Source: Gluconobacter aidae
GTDB taxonomy: Bacteria > Pseudomonadota > Alphaproteobacteria > Acetobacterales > Acetobacteraceae
Assembly (NCBI RefSeq): GCF_009547075.1
Contig: NZ_WIPH01000018.1
Location: 1-53,046 of the forward strand
Reading direction: 5' to 3'
Length of the DNA stretch: 53,046 nt
Each line of letters begins with the position of its first letter. The first letter of the stretch is position 1. The notes below the pieces were generated by a model. The model was not told where the DNA came from. It saw nothing but the letters and a program-made list of their open reading frames with translations, and did no database searches. Below are positions 51,526 through 53,046 of the stretch, in pieces. A program made the translations under genes and the position numbers.

Positions 51526-53046
51526 CACTTGATCTCCACGATAACGCAGCCGTCATGACCTGCGCCGCCGCCATAGAATGTGTCGGAATAGCTGGTGTCG
51601 TAAGCTCCACCACCACCAGCACCGAAGCCGGTTCCAGCTTGTCCGCCGCCGTTACCAGCACGACCACCACCACCCCAAACGCCGGGAGCGCCATAACCGG
51701 ATACAGACGCGATGGATTCTGCGCCCGTCTGCCCGTCGCCGCCATCGGTACCGTTGGAATATGCGATTGGCGTTGCGCCGTTCTGCGTTGACGCGCCACC
51801 GCCTGTCCCTCCGGCGCAGGAAGAAACCGAGTTCCAGACGCCACCCGTCCCACCGGATGCACGGGCCACCTCAGTTCCGTTCAGGGTAACAATCGTGTCG
51901 CCACCGTTGGTCTGTCCGTTGATCGTATTCGTCGGCGATGAAGCGCCGGCCCCTACAGTGATGCCGATGGTGTCTCCAGATGAGACGGATATATGGAAAT
52001 GGACGTACCCCCCGGCAGCCCCGCCTGCTCCATATGTGGAATTAGCGATACTCGTTCCCTTAACGGAGCAACCAGAACCGCCTCCGCCGACTGCTTGGAT
52101 CACCGCTACAGATTTACCAGAGCCTACAGTCAGCGTTGTGCTGCTCGTGTATAGCGTGGGCATTGCGGTCGCCGTGGCATAGGACGCTAGGTCAAAGCTG
52201 CCTCCATCGTACTCGAAGGAAGCGTTCCCTGTTGCGCCCCTGTAGTGAAGCCCGGTTCCCTGTAGATCGCCATTATCCGAAACTACACCAAGTGTCCCAG
52301 AAACCAGATCAGCCTCCGCAGCCTTCGCGCGGGTCGTCTCTGCGGATATGGAGCTGGAAAGCGCGCTGTCAGCCGAGGCTCGGGTTGATGCCTCGGATGT
52401 GAGGGACGATTGCGAGGCAAGATCGAAGCTGCCGCCGTCGTACTCGAAGGAAGCGTTCCCTGTTTCGCCTGAAAGGTGAAGTCCTGTTCCTTGTTTGTCG
52501 CCGCTTGCGGCAATGACGCCAAGGGTTCCTGAGACGAGGTCAGCCTCAGCGGCCTTTGCCCGAGCGACTTCCGTTGTGATCGCGCTCGAAAGAGTTGCGT
52601 CAGCAGACGCCCGTGTCGATGCCTCGGACGTGAGAGACGATTGCGACGCAAGATCGAAGCTGCCCTCCGAAGAGGTGAAGGAGGCATTACCCGTCGATCC
52701 ATTTAGGTGAAGTCCGGTTCCGGGCTTGTCACCGTTATCGGCAATGACTCCGAGCGTGCCGGAAACTGCCGTAGCTTCTGCTGCTTTTGCTCGCGTCACC
52801 TCATTGGTAATGGCGGTGGAAAGGGCAGAGTCCGCGCTTTCGCGTGTCGATGCCTCACTGGTGACGTCACTCTCCCACGCGATATCAGCAGAGCCGCTTG
52901 TATGCACGACAGACGGACGCCCGGTTGCGCCGTTAATATGCAGACCAGTAACGACCTCGTCCTCATTGGCCTCAATGACACCAAGTGTGCCTGAGACTGC
53001 CGTGGCTTCCGCAGCCTTTGCACGGGTTGTCTCGGCAGAAATGGCG
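51525..53046 (-). CDS. repeat-containing phage tail fibre, 5' end missing
   Basis: The open frame continues to the window edge, so the N-terminus is absent; at least 507 residues are seen. The upstream part consists of 77-aa repeats (typical unit: SLTSEASTRASADSALSS, then E-T-T-R-A-K-A-A-E-A-D, VSGTLGVI, GTGLH, GNASFEYDGGSFDLAS). After the repeats the chain becomes beta-rich (LTVGSGKSVAVIQAVGGGGSG) and ends in a glycine-rich tip with many GGGG and G-G-A-G stretches, closing CVIVEIK. Such tips form receptor-binding loops in tail adhesins. It is the receptor-recognition part of the prophage. Confidence 0.8.
   Translation of the reverse strand, partial: AISAETTRAKAAEATAVSGTLGVIEANEDEVVTGLHINGATGRPSVVHTSGSADIAWESDVTSEASTRESADSALSTAITNEVTRAKAAEATAVSGTLGVIADNGDKPGTGLHLNGSTGNASFTSSEGSFDLASQSSLTSEASTRASADATLSSAITTEVARAKAAEADLVSGTLGVIAASGDKQGTGLHLSGETGNASFEYDGGSFDLASQSSLTSEASTRASADSALSSSISAETTRAKAAEADLVSGTLGVVSDNGDLQGTGLHYRGATGNASFEYDGGSFDLASYATATAMPTLYTSSTTLTVGSGKSVAVIQAVGGGGSGCSVKGTSIANSTYGAGGAAGGYVHFHISVSSGDTIGITVGAGASSPTNTINGQTNGGDTIVTLNGTEVARASGGTGGVWNSVSSCAGGTGGGASTQNGATPIAYSNGTDGGDGQTGAESIASVSGYGAPGVWGGGGRAGNGGGQAGTGFGAGGGGAYDTSYSDTFYGGGAGHDGCVIVEIK
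52195..53046. repeat. tandem 231-bp (77-aa) repeat in the tail fibre
   Basis: The same DNA block recurs at intervals of exactly 231 bases (equivalent positions 52195, 52426, 52657 and about 52888), with more than three full copies visible before the window ends. Some adjoining blocks are almost identical at DNA level (52200-52230 and 52430-52460). Confidence 0.85.

Larger units (their letters stand above)
49040..53046 (-). mobile_element. end of a prophage (lysis and tail-fibre genes), incomplete
   Basis: Nine genes in a row on the minus strand: a repeated tail fibre, two small fibre-region genes, and a lysis set (coiled-coil/TM protein, muramidase-like enzyme, holin-like protein, spanin-like pair). 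The order and overlaps are those of a tailed-phage late region. The phage continues past the window edge; integrase and structural genes are not seen. Confidence 0.8.

Noticed and set aside
51320-51862. Upstream part of the open frame of the 50873 gene
   Set aside because: It is antisense-like and overlaps the fibre gene in another frame; the GTGA overlap at 51319 marks the likely start.
1-53046. CRISPR arrays and tmRNA, 6S or SRP RNA genes
   Set aside because: No regularly spaced short repeats and no recognisable RNA gene other than tRNA-Ser were seen.

Overview
The window looks like a chromosome segment of an acetic acid bacterium (Alphaproteobacteria, Acetobacteraceae, most like Gluconobacter). 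This rests on high-GC coding sequence, a gatCAB amidotransferase operon, a PhyR/NepR/EcfG general stress locus, a TrcR-type (DUF1013) protein, the purE-purK-DUF465 cluster and a glucokinase. The genus is inferred from gene style, not from a database match.

Layout. (1) 1-3.7 kb: small or unknown genes, a VOC-fold protein, a short-chain dehydrogenase and a deoxyribosyltransferase-like protein, with long non-coding gaps. (2) 3723-10212: an integrated element of about 6.5 kb in the 3' end of a tRNA-Ser(GCU) gene. It is bounded by a 15-bp direct repeat. It has a frameshifted P4-type integrase, an Xre-type regulator divergent from a small gene with a palindromic operator between them, an AlpA-like DNA-binding protein, two unknown 92-aa proteins, and a primase/helicase pair (99 aa plus a 794-aa TOPRIM-DUF927 ATPase). 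No capsid or obvious cargo gene is seen. (3) 10.4-33 kb: core genes: gatB-gatA-gatC, ruvX, a lytic transglycosylase, an Xaa-Pro aminopeptidase/GNAT/prmA/uvrD run, two tandem radC genes (the first with a broken metal site), purK-purE, a DUF465 gene, trcR, hsp20, rpmE, mscL, secD-secF, an oxidoreductase and an ABC-F ATPase. (4) 32.6-37 kb: the general stress response locus: phyR divergent from two ECF sigma genes, then nepR (57 aa) and a membrane HWE/HisKA_2-type kinase. (5) 37-48.7 kb: cydD-cydC, an OmpA-like lipoprotein, recQ, a PCu(A)C-like protein, nrdR-nusB-thiL, a GNAT-fold acyltransferase divergent from a short-chain dehydrogenase, and glk. (6) 49-53 kb: the lysis and tail-fibre end of a prophage on the minus strand, running off the window. 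Its fibre gene carries at least 3.5 copies of a 231-bp (77-aa) repeat and a glycine-rich tip.

The genes that most clearly work together are the GatCAB subunits, PurE/PurK, SecD/SecF, CydD/CydC, the stress locus (the kinase phosphorylates PhyR, PhyR-P takes NepR off the sigma factors), the element's replication cassette, and the prophage lysis cassette. The points most worth a second look are the tRNA-Ser element with its disabled integrase and paired end repeats, the dual-sigma stress locus, the catalytically broken RadC beside an intact one, possible RNA-level control of hsp20 and of the lytic transglycosylase, and a possible sphingolipid-related acyltransferase/reductase pair.
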